Source: JANYHY01 sp043784605
GTDB taxonomy: Bacteria > Myxococcota_A > Polyangia > Polyangiales > Polyangiaceae
Reading direction: 5' to 3'
NCBI GenBank assembly: GCA_043784605.1
Contig: JAYVYD010000133.1
Location: forward strand, 1-14,982
DNA length: 14,982 nt
In this document: positions 1-7,700 of the stretch, piece by piece
How positions within the stretch are numbered: the first letter of the stretch is position 1
How the letters are laid out: each line of letters begins with the position of its first letter
Notes under the pieces: generated by a model
Told to the model about the DNA's origin: nothing
Seen by the model: the letters and a program-made list of their open reading frames with translations, nothing else
The model's database searches: none
Program-made: the position numbers and the translations under genes

Positions 1-84
1 GGAGGGCATCCACTGATACTGCGGTCATGCGTTTAAAGATGACGATGTGGACTCACGCGTTGCGCGTTGGCAGGGCCGACTCTG

Positions 85-1095
85 TCAGGGAATGAGCACG
101 GCGCGGAAGCGGACGCGATTTTCCATCATCTTGCCGAACGCAGCTTCGGCTTGTTCGAGAGGGAACTTCTCGACACGAGTGCGCACGTTGGTGAGCGCCG
201 CGAACGCCATGGTGTCCTCGGAATCGATCGCGGTGCCGCTCGGCCAGCCTGCGATGGTCTTCCCCGACAAAAGCGGGAACGCGCTGATGGTCATCGGCTC
301 GAACGGCGCGGCGACGATGAGTAACTTGCCCCGGGGTTTGAGTCCGTTGACCGTGCTCGCGATCGCCGCCGCATGTGGCGCAGTCGCCAGCACGACGTCT
401 GCGCCACCCAGCTTCTGCAGTCCCTCCGACGCGTCCACGGCCTTCGTGTCGATGTACTCGTGCGCGCCGAGCTCGCGTGCGAGCTTCTCCTTGTCTGGGC
501 CACTGGAGAGGGCGACGGTTCGAAAGCCCATGCGCGCCGCGAACTGAATGGCCAGGTGGCCGAGACCGCCGATGCCTTGCACAGCGACCGTATCGCCCGC
601 GCGTGCGCCGCTATTTCGAAGTGCGTTGAACGTCGTGATGCCCGCGCACAAGAGCGGTCCCGCCTCTGCGGAGTCGAGCGACTCCGGGATGCGCGCCACC
701 GCCTGGAATGGCACCACGGCGTAATCGGCATATCCGCCGTCGAAGCTGATGCCGGTCACCAAGCCTTGTTTGCAGTTGATGAATTGCCCTTTGCGACACG
801 AGCTGCACTCGCCGCAGTGACCGCCGTACCAACCCACGCCGACGCGGTCGCCCACCTTCCAGTTGCCCGCGTTCGGTCCGACCGCGTCGATGCGCCCGGC
901 GATCTCGTGGCCGGGCACGCGCGGCAACGCGAGACCCGGGTACGCGCCCGATTTCACGAAGAGGTCGCTGTGGCAGACGCCGCACGCCTCGACCTTGATG
1001 CGCAGCTCTCCCGCTTTGGGATCATGGACGTCGCGCTCGACGACCTCGAACGTTCCGTTGGCCTTGGTGACTTGCACTGCGCGCATTTTCGTCAT
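85..1095 (-). CDS. Zinc-dependent alcohol dehydrogenase (medium-chain, AdhP-like)
   Basis: Medium-chain dehydrogenase/reductase that should oxidise alcohols or reduce aldehydes with a nicotinamide cofactor in the cytoplasm. Residue numbers count from the longest possible start at 1119. The catalytic zinc site is GVCHSD (Cys49), GHE (His71) and Cys158. The structural zinc site is four cysteines at 102, 105, 108 and 116 in the usual C-x2-C-x2-C-x7-C spacing. The Rossmann motif GIGGLG lies near 182-187. After the next strand the sequence runs SSGPDK instead of carrying the Asp typical of NAD enzymes, so NADP(H) is possible. Length fits the family. The reading frame has ATGs at 1119, 1095 and 1086, none with a clear Shine-Dalgarno. 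I chose 1095 because the family usually begins only a few residues before MRAVQV, but 1119 is not excluded. The substrate is unknown, and the divergent neighbour gives no clue. Confidence 0.93.
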   Translation of the reverse strand: MTKMRAVQVTKANGTFEVVERDVHDPKAGELRIKVEACGVCHSDLFVKSGAYPGLALPRVPGHEIAGRIDAVGPNAGNWKVGDRVGVGWYGGHCGECSSCRKGQFINCKQGLVTGISFDGGYADYAVVPFQAVARIPESLDSAEAGPLLCAGITTFNALRNSGARAGDTVAVQGIGGLGHLAIQFAARMGFRTVALSSGPDKEKLARELGAHEYIDTKAVDASEGLQKLGGADVVLATAPHAAAIASTVNGLKPRGKLLIVAAPFEPMTISAFPLLSGKTIAGWPSGTAIDSEDTMAFAALTNVRTRVEKFPLEQAEAAFGKMMENRVRFRAVLIP

Positions 1096-1154
1096 GTTCA
1101 GCTTGGATGCGCACGACATTAAGGCGTTGCGGGAGGGCGTTCTCCTCGTGCTAG

Positions 1155-1769
1155 ATGTCGGCCGTGGCCACGAGCGCAGGTGTTTTTCTCCCGCACGTAT
1201 CGTCTGACGTACTGTTGGCGAAGAGTGTGCGCGGTACCGTCATCCACGGATCGCTGAGTTCGTTGCGAAAACGAGGCTACGCCGAGCGCTACCAGCTTCT
1301 TCTCGACCCACGCCATCGACAAGCCATCGCGGAGCTCGCGGCCGCGAGCTGGCTTCCGATCGAAGTGGCCATCGCTCACTACCGTGCCTGCGATGCGCTC
1401 AACCTCGGCCGGGTGACGATCGAGGAGATCGGGCGAGAGACGGGCCTGTTCGTCAATCAGGTGGTGTTGAGCTTGGTGTCTCGAGTGTCTCGCGAGGCCG
1501 GTGCCACGCCGTGGCTTCCGCTGTCTCAAGCGCACAAGTTTCTCTCGCGCACGTGGGTGGGCTCGAGCATCGCGGTCTACGAGATCGGCCCGAAGGAAGC
1601 GCGCCTCGAGTGGGTTCAGCTGCCGATCGCCACCATCCCTTACGCGCGCGTCGCGATAGGTGGCTTCCTCGGGGGGATCGGTGGCCTCTTCACTACCGCC
1701 ATGTACGTCAAGGATCTCGCTCCAACGACGACCAGGCCCATACTCACGTACAATATGTCCTGGGTCTGA
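1155..1769 (+). CDS. Hypothetical protein, weakly DUF2378/TIGR02265-like
   Basis: A 204-residue protein without signal peptide or clear membrane helix. I do not recognise it with certainty. The order of features recalls the myxobacterial DUF2378 (TIGR02265) paralogue family: a helical N-terminal half with a WLP motif near residue 66, an IGRETG segment where that family has LGR, then a beta-rich half with GPKEA and a glycine-rich stretch (GGFLGGIGG) near 170-180. This is resemblance by eye only. Coding is supported by strong G/C preference at third positions and by snug fit between flanking genes. The ATG at 1155 has no visible Shine-Dalgarno. A GTG at 1164 is in frame. It is divergent from the dehydrogenase and convergent with pnp, so it is probably transcribed alone. 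Confidence 0.75.
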   Translation: MSAVATSAGVFLPHVSSDVLLAKSVRGTVIHGSLSSLRKRGYAERYQLLLDPRHRQAIAELAAASWLPIEVAIAHYRACDALNLGRVTIEEIGRETGLFVNQVVLSLVSRVSREAGATPWLPLSQAHKFLSRTWVGSSIAVYEIGPKEARLEWVQLPIATIPYARVAIGGFLGGIGGLFTTAMYVKDLAPTTTRPILTYNMSWV

Positions 1770-1773
1770 ACGC

Positions 1774-1816
1774 GCTGAGGGCGCTCGCGCGTCGAGTAGA
1801 CACGGGCACCCTCAGC
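1774..1816. terminator. Inverted repeat between convergent genes, possible terminator
   Basis: GCTGAGGG (1774-1781) is perfectly complementary to CCCTCAGC (1809-1816), with a 27-nt loop. It sits in the 64-nt gap where the hypothetical gene and pnp converge, so it could end transcription from both sides. Neither side has a T-run, so it would be a poor intrinsic terminator. Confidence 0.35.
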
Positions 1817-1833
1817 ACGAAATTCGAGTCGGA

Positions 1834-4092
1834 TCAGCCGCGACGCGGGCCGCCACGACCACCGCCGCCGCCGCGACCTCCGCCGCCGCCACGATCACCA
1901 CCGCGGCTCGGCGGACGATCGCCGCCGCTCTCGCGTGAGAGACGCAGCCGCTCTTTCGCTTGCTCGCCTGCTTCGCCCTCGGGGAACGGGAGGAGCTCAC
2001 GCCGCGTGAGGCGGACCTTTCCGTCGCGATCGACGGAGAGGACCTTCACCTCGATGACGTCGCCCTCTTTCATGACGTCCTCCACGCGTTCGACGCGCGT
2101 GTGGGCCATCTCGGAGATGTGCAACAGGCCGTCCGTGCCGGGGAGGAGCTCGACGAACGCGCCGAAGTCCGTGATGCGCTGGACCGCGCCTTTGTACGTC
2201 GCGCCGACCTCGGGCTCCGCCGTGAGGCCCTTGATGATGTTGAGCGCCTTGTTGACCGCGTCCGAGTCGCTCGACGCGATGTTCACGGTGCCGTCGTCCT
2301 CGACGTCGATCGCGACGCCGGTCTGATCGACGATGCCTTTGATCGTCTTGCCGCCGGGGCCGATGATGATGCGGATCTGGTCCGGCTTGACCTTGATCGT
2401 GGTGATGCGCGGCGCGTGCTTGCTGAGGTCCGAGCGATGCGTGCTGAGCGTCTCGGCCATCTTGCCTAGGATGTGCAAACGCCCGTCTTTTGCCTGGTTC
2501 AACGCGCGCGTCAGCACGTCGCGTGAGAGGCCGGCGATCTTGATGTCCATCTGGATCGCGGTGACGCCCTTGGCCGTTCCGCAGACCTTGAAGTCCATGT
2601 CGCCGAGGTGATCCTCGTCGCCGAGGATGTCGCTCAAGATCGCGATACGCGTCTTGGGGTCCTCCAGGTTGCCGTCCGAGATCATACCCATCGCGATGCC
2701 CGCGATCGGCGCCTTGATCGGGACGCCCGCGTCCATGAGCGCGAGAGATCCGCCGCAGACGCTCGCCATCGAGGAGCTGCCGTTGCTCTCGAGGACCTCA
2801 CTGACGATACGAACCGTGTAGGGGAACTTCTCTTGCTCGGGGAGCATGCGTGCGATCGCTCGCTCCGCCAACGCGCCGTGACCGATCTCGCGACGACCGG
2901 GGCCGCGCATCGGCTTGGTCTCGCCCGTGGAGAAAGGAGGGAAGTTGTAGTGGAGCATGAAGCGCTTCCAGCGCTCGCCCGTGAGGCCGTCGATCTTCTG
3001 CTCGTCCGCCGAGGTGCCGAGCGTCGCGACGACGATCGCTTGCGTCTCGCCGCGCTGAAACAAAGCCGAGCCGTGCGTGCGGTGCAAGAGGCCCGCTTCG
3101 CACATGATAGCGCGGACCTGATCCATCTGACGACCGTCGATGCGCTTCTTCTCCGAGAGCATGTACTCGCGGACGACGACGTACTTGCGGTCCTCGAACT
3201 CTTCTTTGATGAGCTTCTCGCTTGCGGCGAACTTCTCTGCGCCGATGTCCGCGGTAATGGCTTCGACCATCGCCGTCTTTGCGGCCTTGTAGCCGCCGTA
3301 ACGGAGCGCCTTGTCCTTGATGAGCGAGCTCTCGAGGATCTTCTTGTCCACGAGCGCCGGGATCTTCGCCTTGATCTGCGCGTCCAGCTTCTTGGCCGTG
3401 AACTCGCGCTTCGGCTTGCCGACCGCGGCGCGCATGCGCTCGAGGAGCTCGAGGATCGGCTGCGCGGATTTGTGTGCGAACCAGAGCGACTCGACGAGAT
3501 CCGTCTCGCTGACTTCGGCGCAACCGCCCTCGACCATCACGATCGCGTCTTTGGTGCACGCGACGACCATGTCGATGTCCGCGGTGGCCTGCTCCTCGAA
3601 GGAGGGGAACACCTTGAACTCGCCGTTGATGCGCGCCACGCGAATGCCAACGATCGGACCTGCCCACGGGATGTCCGAGAGGTGGAGCGCGGCGGAAGCG
3701 CCGGTCAGCGCGAGCACGTCGGTCGGGTTGACCTTGTCGCTCGAGAGGACGGTCGCGATGATCTGCGTGTCGTGTTTGTAGCCCTCGGGGAAGAGCGGGC
3801 GGCACGGACGGTCGATCAAGCGGCTCGTCAAAATCTCGTCGTCGCGCTGACGACCCTCACGCTTGAAGAATCCGCCGGGGATCTTGCCGGCCGCGTACGT
3901 CTTCTCGATGTAGTCGCAGGTCAGCGGGAAAAAATCCAAGCCGGGGCGCTCGTCGCCGCTGACGGCGGTGACGAGGACCATGCTCTCGCCGTAGGTGACG
4001 AGCACAGCGCCGTGCGCTTGTTTGGCGAGGCGGCCGGTCTCGAAGGTGAGGGGCTTGCCGTTGATGAGGATGGATTCGCGGACGAAAGACAT
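1834..4092 (-). CDS. pnp: Polyribonucleotide nucleotidyltransferase (PNPase)
   Basis: Phosphorolytic 3'-5' exoribonuclease of RNA decay, a ring trimer in the cytoplasm and often part of a degradosome. The 752 residues show the full order: first RNase PH core (about 10-145), helical linker (about 240-325), second RNase PH core (about 326-545), KH domain (about 560-620, GPGGK at 578-582) and S1 domain (about 630-698). The second core holds the phosphate-site serines 439-441 and GDEDHLGDMDFK, giving catalytic Asp494, Asp500 and Lys502 by comparison with the E. coli enzyme. The tail after 720 is Arg/Gly-rich with several RGG units. The frame stays open to 4239, but the start is the ATG at 4092: MSFVRES is the normal N-terminus and GGAG lies 8 nt upstream. 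It follows rpsO in the classical order and probably has leader-mediated control. Confidence 0.98.
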   Translation of the reverse strand: MSFVRESILINGKPLTFETGRLAKQAHGAVLVTYGESMVLVTAVSGDERPGLDFFPLTCDYIEKTYAAGKIPGGFFKREGRQRDDEILTSRLIDRPCRPLFPEGYKHDTQIIATVLSSDKVNPTDVLALTGASAALHLSDIPWAGPIVGIRVARINGEFKVFPSFEEQATADIDMVVACTKDAIVMVEGGCAEVSETDLVESLWFAHKSAQPILELLERMRAAVGKPKREFTAKKLDAQIKAKIPALVDKKILESSLIKDKALRYGGYKAAKTAMVEAITADIGAEKFAASEKLIKEEFEDRKYVVVREYMLSEKKRIDGRQMDQVRAIMCEAGLLHRTHGSALFQRGETQAIVVATLGTSADEQKIDGLTGERWKRFMLHYNFPPFSTGETKPMRGPGRREIGHGALAERAIARMLPEQEKFPYTVRIVSEVLESNGSSSMASVCGGSLALMDAGVPIKAPIAGIAMGMISDGNLEDPKTRIAILSDILGDEDHLGDMDFKVCGTAKGVTAIQMDIKIAGLSRDVLTRALNQAKDGRLHILGKMAETLSTHRSDLSKHAPRITTIKVKPDQIRIIIGPGGKTIKGIVDQTGVAIDVEDDGTVNIASSDSDAVNKALNIIKGLTAEPEVGATYKGAVQRITDFGAFVELLPGTDGLLHISEMAHTRVERVEDVMKEGDVIEVKVLSVDRDGKVRLTRRELLPFPEGEAGEQAKERLRLSRESGGDRPPSRGGDRGGGGGRGGGGGRGGPRRG

Positions 4093-4097
4093 GGCGT

Positions 4098-4139
4098 GTG
4101 CTCCGAGCGATCGCTGCGTGCGATTCAAACGTGGAGCAC
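4098..4139 (-). promoter_or_regulatory. Possible hairpin sequestering the pnp ribosome-binding site
   Basis: In the minus-strand transcript GUGCUCC (4139-4133) is perfectly complementary to GGAGCAC (4104-4098), and the second arm contains the GGAG ribosome-binding site of pnp. The 28-nt loop contains a 10-nt palindrome (4106-4115) that could form a competing small fold. Such a structure could limit ribosome entry until remodelled. That is inference from complementarity only. Confidence 0.45.
4101..4104 (-). promoter_or_regulatory. Ribosome-binding site deciding the pnp start
   Basis: On the minus strand GGAG lies 8 nt before the ATG at 4092. No comparable site precedes the ATG at 4239 that would give a 49-residue extension, so this site fixes the start. 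Confidence 0.75.
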
Positions 4140-4183
4140 TCTCTCGAGCGCCCCAATGGGGTGCGCCTGTTCGCCTATGGTCC

Positions 4184-4246
4184 TCGGTTGTTGCGTGCGA
4201 CCGGCACTCTCGTCTGGAGTGAGAAGCGGTCGCTCGCAAGAATCGA
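4184..4246 (-). promoter_or_regulatory. Long imperfect hairpin in the pnp leader, RNase III-like substrate
   Basis: Positions 4191-4203 pair with 4227-4239 at 12 of 13 positions. Outside this, 4188-4189 pair with 4241-4242 and 4184-4186 with 4244-4246. Inside, CACTC (4205-4209) pairs with GAGTG (4217-4221) around a 7-nt loop. The total is about 22 base pairs with small mismatches and one asymmetric bulge. It lies between the rpsO terminator and the pnp start. In E. coli a double-stranded leader at the same place is cut by RNase III and then used by PNPase to repress its own synthesis. The position and size match; the function here is inferred. Confidence 0.6.
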
Positions 4247-4273
4247 AGAGCAAGGAGAGGGAGGCGCGAAAAG

Positions 4274-4304
4274 CGAAACGCCCGCGGATTAGGCGGGCGT
4301 TTCG
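4274..4304 (-). terminator. Intrinsic terminator after rpsO
   Basis: A perfect 12-bp stem (4274-4285 with 4293-4304) and 7-nt loop begin 5 nt after the rpsO stop codon. In the minus-strand direction it is followed by CTTTTC. The stem has a GC-rich upper part and an AT-containing base. With only four Ts after it, some read-through into pnp is likely, as in the enterobacterial rpsO-pnp operon. Confidence 0.8.
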
Positions 4305-4309
4305 AAGAG

Positions 4310-4579
4310 TTACTTGCGGAGGTTGAGCGCGCCGACGACCTTGCGATAGCGGTCGAGGCTCGACTTCTTCAGGTAGGCGAGAAGGGTGCGGCGCTTCGAC
4401 ACCATGCGAAGCAGGCCGCGCCGTGAGTGGTGGTCCTTCAAGTGTGTCTTGAAGTGCTCCGTCAAGTACCCGATGCGCTCGCTCAAAAGGGCGATCTGAA
4501 CTTCGGGCGAGCCGGTGTCGGTCTCGTGCGTGCGGAACTTGCCAATGAGGTCGATCTTCTTTTCGGTGTGAAGCGGCAT
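4310..4579 (-). CDS. rpsO: 30S ribosomal protein S15
   Basis: Small-subunit protein that binds the central domain of 16S rRNA early in 30S assembly and contributes to a bridge with the large subunit. The 89 residues are exactly the usual length. Characteristic segments are visible: THETDTGSPEVQIALLSERI (about 17-36), LTEHFKTHLKDHHSRRGLL (about 39-57) and the basic end RRTLLAYLKK through the C-terminus. AGGA lies about 13 nt before the ATG at 4579, a rather long spacing. A strong promoter lies just upstream and an intrinsic terminator immediately after the stop, with pnp next in the same direction. Confidence 0.99.
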   Translation of the reverse strand: MPLHTEKKIDLIGKFRTHETDTGSPEVQIALLSERIGYLTEHFKTHLKDHHSRRGLLRMVSKRRTLLAYLKKSSLDRYRKVVGALNLRK

Positions 4580-4621
4580 GAGTGCGGGTCTTTCCTGACG
4601 GCTATCTTCTAGAGGGCGCGC

Positions 4622-4649
4622 AGTATAGGCAAAAGCGGTGTCTCGTCAA
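4622..4649 (-). promoter_or_regulatory. Sigma70-type promoter of rpsO
   Basis: Reading the minus strand, TTGACG (4649-4644) and TATACT (4627-4622) are separated by 16 nt. Each hexamer matches the consensus at five of six positions. Transcription would start near 4615, giving an mRNA leader of about 35 nt before the rpsO ATG. It is the best promoter visible in the window and suits a ribosomal protein gene. Confidence 0.8.
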
Positions 4650-4693
4650 TCGTAACGCGCGGGTGGACCGATCGCGGGAACCGGAAATCTACG

Positions 4694-4722
4694 TTTCCGA
4701 TTCCGATGCGCTCATCTAGCAT
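4694..4722 (+). promoter_or_regulatory. Weak promoter candidate for the giant TPR gene
   Basis: TTTCCG (4694-4699) and TAGCAT (4717-4722) are 17 nt apart, matching consensus at three and four of six positions. Transcription from here would start around 4729-4731, a few bases before the ATG at 4735, which has no Shine-Dalgarno. A nearly leaderless transcript is possible. The evidence is weak. Confidence 0.25.
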
Positions 4723-4734
4723 CCGCGCACCCGA

Positions 4735-7700
4735 ATGACCGCCACTATCGATATTCTCCGAGGTGAGCTCGAGCGCCTCTATTCGCTCGAAGAGATGACG
4801 AACATGAGCCAAGCGCTCCTTGGCCTCGCGCCAGAGGTGGTGGGTGGCCAAACCGCGAAGGCGAGCTTTGCCCGCGCGCTCACCGAGCGACTGGCCGAGC
4901 GAGAGCAGCTCGAGGCCTTGCTCGACATCATCTTCGTGTCGAAAAAAGAGATCGACCCGCGCGTGCGTGACGTCGCCGCGTTGATGGGGGAGGCGGAGCT
5001 CGCTACGGGGGAGGCCTTCGGTCCGTTCGTCATCGATCGCAAGCTGTCCCCGACGGACATGGGGATCGTCTACCTCGCCAAGCGAGACGGCGCGATCCAT
5101 ATGCTGAAGACCCTGCGTCGTGAGGCGTCGCGCGACCTGCGCGCGGTCCACCGCTTCCTCACCGCCAACCGCTTGGTGGCGACCGTGAAGAGCGACGGCT
5201 TGCCGAAACACATCGACGCTGGCGAGATCAACGGCACGTTCTTCGTGTCGTACGAGAACATCGACGCGCAGCCGCTCACGGCGCGGTTCGCCCGCACGGG
5301 GCCGTCGCACGTCAACGAGCTCCGCCCGATCCTGCGCGGCATCCTCGAGCCGCTCGCGGCCATGCACAAGGCGCAGCTGGTCCACGGCGATCTCAAGATG
5401 GACCACGTGCTCGTCGCCCGCGGTGAAGGCTCCGCTTCCAAGATCATCCTGATCGATTTCGGCGGCGACAGGCTGCGTCCTCGCATGGCAGGCGCAAACG
5501 GAAGCTACGGCTTCTTGGCGGTCTTCGGCTCGCCCAAGACCATCGCGCCCGAGCAGGTGCGGGGCAAGGCCGCGGACGCACGTACGGATCTCTACGCGTT
5601 CGGCGCGATGGTCTATGAGCTCTTGAGCGGCAAGCCTGTCTTCCCGAACGAAAATCCGACCGACGCCGCGTTCGCGCACCTCTCGACTCCGCCGGAGCCG
5701 CCGAGCGCGAAGGCACCTCGCGGGTGGATCACGAAGGAGGTCGATGCGTTCGTCCTGTCGCTGCTCAGCAAGGACCCCGCGCAGCGACCCAAGGACGCCC
5801 AAGCGCTGCTCGAGATCATCGACGGCATCGGCAAGCCCGTCCAGCAGAAGACGCCGACGACGCTGATGGCACAAGACAAGGTTGACGAGCTCGTCGACTC
5901 TCTCGTCGCGTCTCCCAACGATCATGAGGCGGCGATGGCGCTCGAGCGCGCCGTCGATCAAGTCGCGGAGCCTGCGCGGATCGCCGAGGCCTTCAGCCTC
6001 GCGGCCGATCAGCTCGAGGTGAAGAGCGACGACGACAAGGAGACCAAGAAGAGCCTGCTATTCCGCGCTGCGCGCATCTACGAGCACCAGAAAGACAAAG
6101 CGCGCACCGAAGACATGTACGCGCTCATCATCGACGTGGACGACACGGACGAGGTCGCACTCGTCGCGCTCGAAGAGGTTCGCAAGAGCCAGGGCAAGTT
6201 CGCCGAGGTCGTGGAGCTGTTGCTCGGACGCGCCGACAAGGCGCGAGCCGGTGAGCCGCGAGCGCGGATCATGGCCGAAATTGGGCGAATCACGACGCAC
6301 GATCTCGAAGACGTGGAGCAAGGCCTCATCGCGTACACGCAGGCGCTCTGCGAGCTGCCCTCGTCTTCGGAGATCGCCTCGGAGATCGAGCGCATCGCCG
6401 GCAGCAACGTGGCGCGATGGAACGAGGTGCTCTCCACGGTCACCGACACGATCAAGGGCGACGTACCGCAGACGGAGAAGAACCGGCTGCTCGCATATTG
6501 CGGGCGTTGGTACGACCAAAAGGTGAGCCGCGCAGACATGGCGCTCATGGCGTTCCAGCAAATCCTCGTGAGCGAGCCCGCGAGCGACCTGGCGCTCGAA
6601 GGCCTCACCGCCATCTACCGCAAGGCGCAGCAGTGGCCTGAGCTCGCGCAGATTTTATCGTCGCGCGCGGACGCAGCAGGGTCGAGCCCGCGCGGTCGGG
6701 ATCTGCGCTACGAGGCGGCCGATATCTTCGATCAGAAGATCGGCGACACGAAGAAGGCGAGAGATCTGTACGGCGCGATCTTGAGCGACGATCCCGGTCA
6801 CGCGAAGTCGGGCGAAGCGCTCGGACGCATCGCCGAGGCCTCGGGTGACTACAAGACGCTCGTCGGCTTGCTCGAGCGGCGCGCAGACGCACGCGGTGGC
6901 CAAGAGCGCATCGACGTGATCGTCAAGATCGCCGAGACGTACGAGGACCACCTCAGCGATCTCAACGAAGCGATGCGCCGCTACGAGGCCGTGCTCGCGC
7001 TCGACCCGAAGCACCTCGGCGCGCTCAAGGGACTCGATCGCATCTTCAACCGCACCAACCGCTACCGCGAGCTGCTCGACGTACTCGAGCGGCAGATCAC
7101 CGTCGCCGCGACGCCACGCCAGAAGATCAACCTCTACGATCGCATCGCCGCGCTCTACGACGAGGAGTTCCTCGATCACGAGAAGGCCTCCGCTGCGCTC
7201 GAGGAGATCTTGAAGGTGGACGCCACGCACGACGGTGCGCTCACCGGGCTCGCGCGTCACTACCGCGCGCAGGGCAAGTGGGAGGACGTCATCGGCATCT
7301 ACGAGCGCCACGGCTCGGTCGCAGCGACGCCCGAGCGCAAGATGGAGCTGCTGCTCCAGCGCGCGCGCACGCTCGCCGATCAGGTGGGCTCTCCGGAGCG
7401 CGCGATGCGTGCTTACGAGGAGCTGCTCGAGCTTCAGCCTGGGCACGGCCCGGCGCTCGAGGCGCTCGCGAGCTTGAAGGAGATGAGCGGCGACGCGAAC
7501 GCCGCGCTCGGCGCGATCGAGGCGCTCGCCGCAAAGGCAGCGACGCCGGAGGCGAAGGCCGACCAGTGGGTCCGCGCGGCGAAGCTCCTCGAGTCGCGGG
7601 GCGATCGCGACGGTGCGATCGAGCGCTACAAAGCCGCGCTAGAGGCGAACCCGAAGGACTTGAGCGCGGCCGCCGCGTTGCGCGCCGCGTACGCAGCGCG

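Noticed and set aside
1..28. Minus-strand ATG at 28 open to the left edge
   Set aside because: Only nine codons are visible, with no ribosome-binding site, so it could be chance.
1841..1915. CCG/CCACC-rich tract as a possible repeat element
   Set aside because: It is the coding sequence of the Arg/Gly tail of PNPase, read on the other strand.
4106..4115. GCGATCGC-type palindromes at several places
   Set aside because: The octamer is expected often in GC-rich DNA full of GCG and ATC codons, and most copies lie inside genes without spacing pattern.
4093..4239. A 49-residue N-terminal extension of PNPase
   Set aside because: The extension is unlike any PNPase, lacks a ribosome-binding site and overlaps the leader hairpins. 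The normal start at 4092 has GGAG.
2608..4326. Long plus-strand open frame opposite pnp and rpsO
   Set aside because: It mirrors two certain genes, is rich in Arg/Asp/Leu runs without any family motif, and arises from the third-position G/C bias of the real genes.
4609..5961. Minus-strand open frame opposite the kinase domain, ending in the rpsO upstream region
   Set aside because: It covers clear kinase motifs on the plus strand and runs across the rpsO promoter. No recognisable protein.
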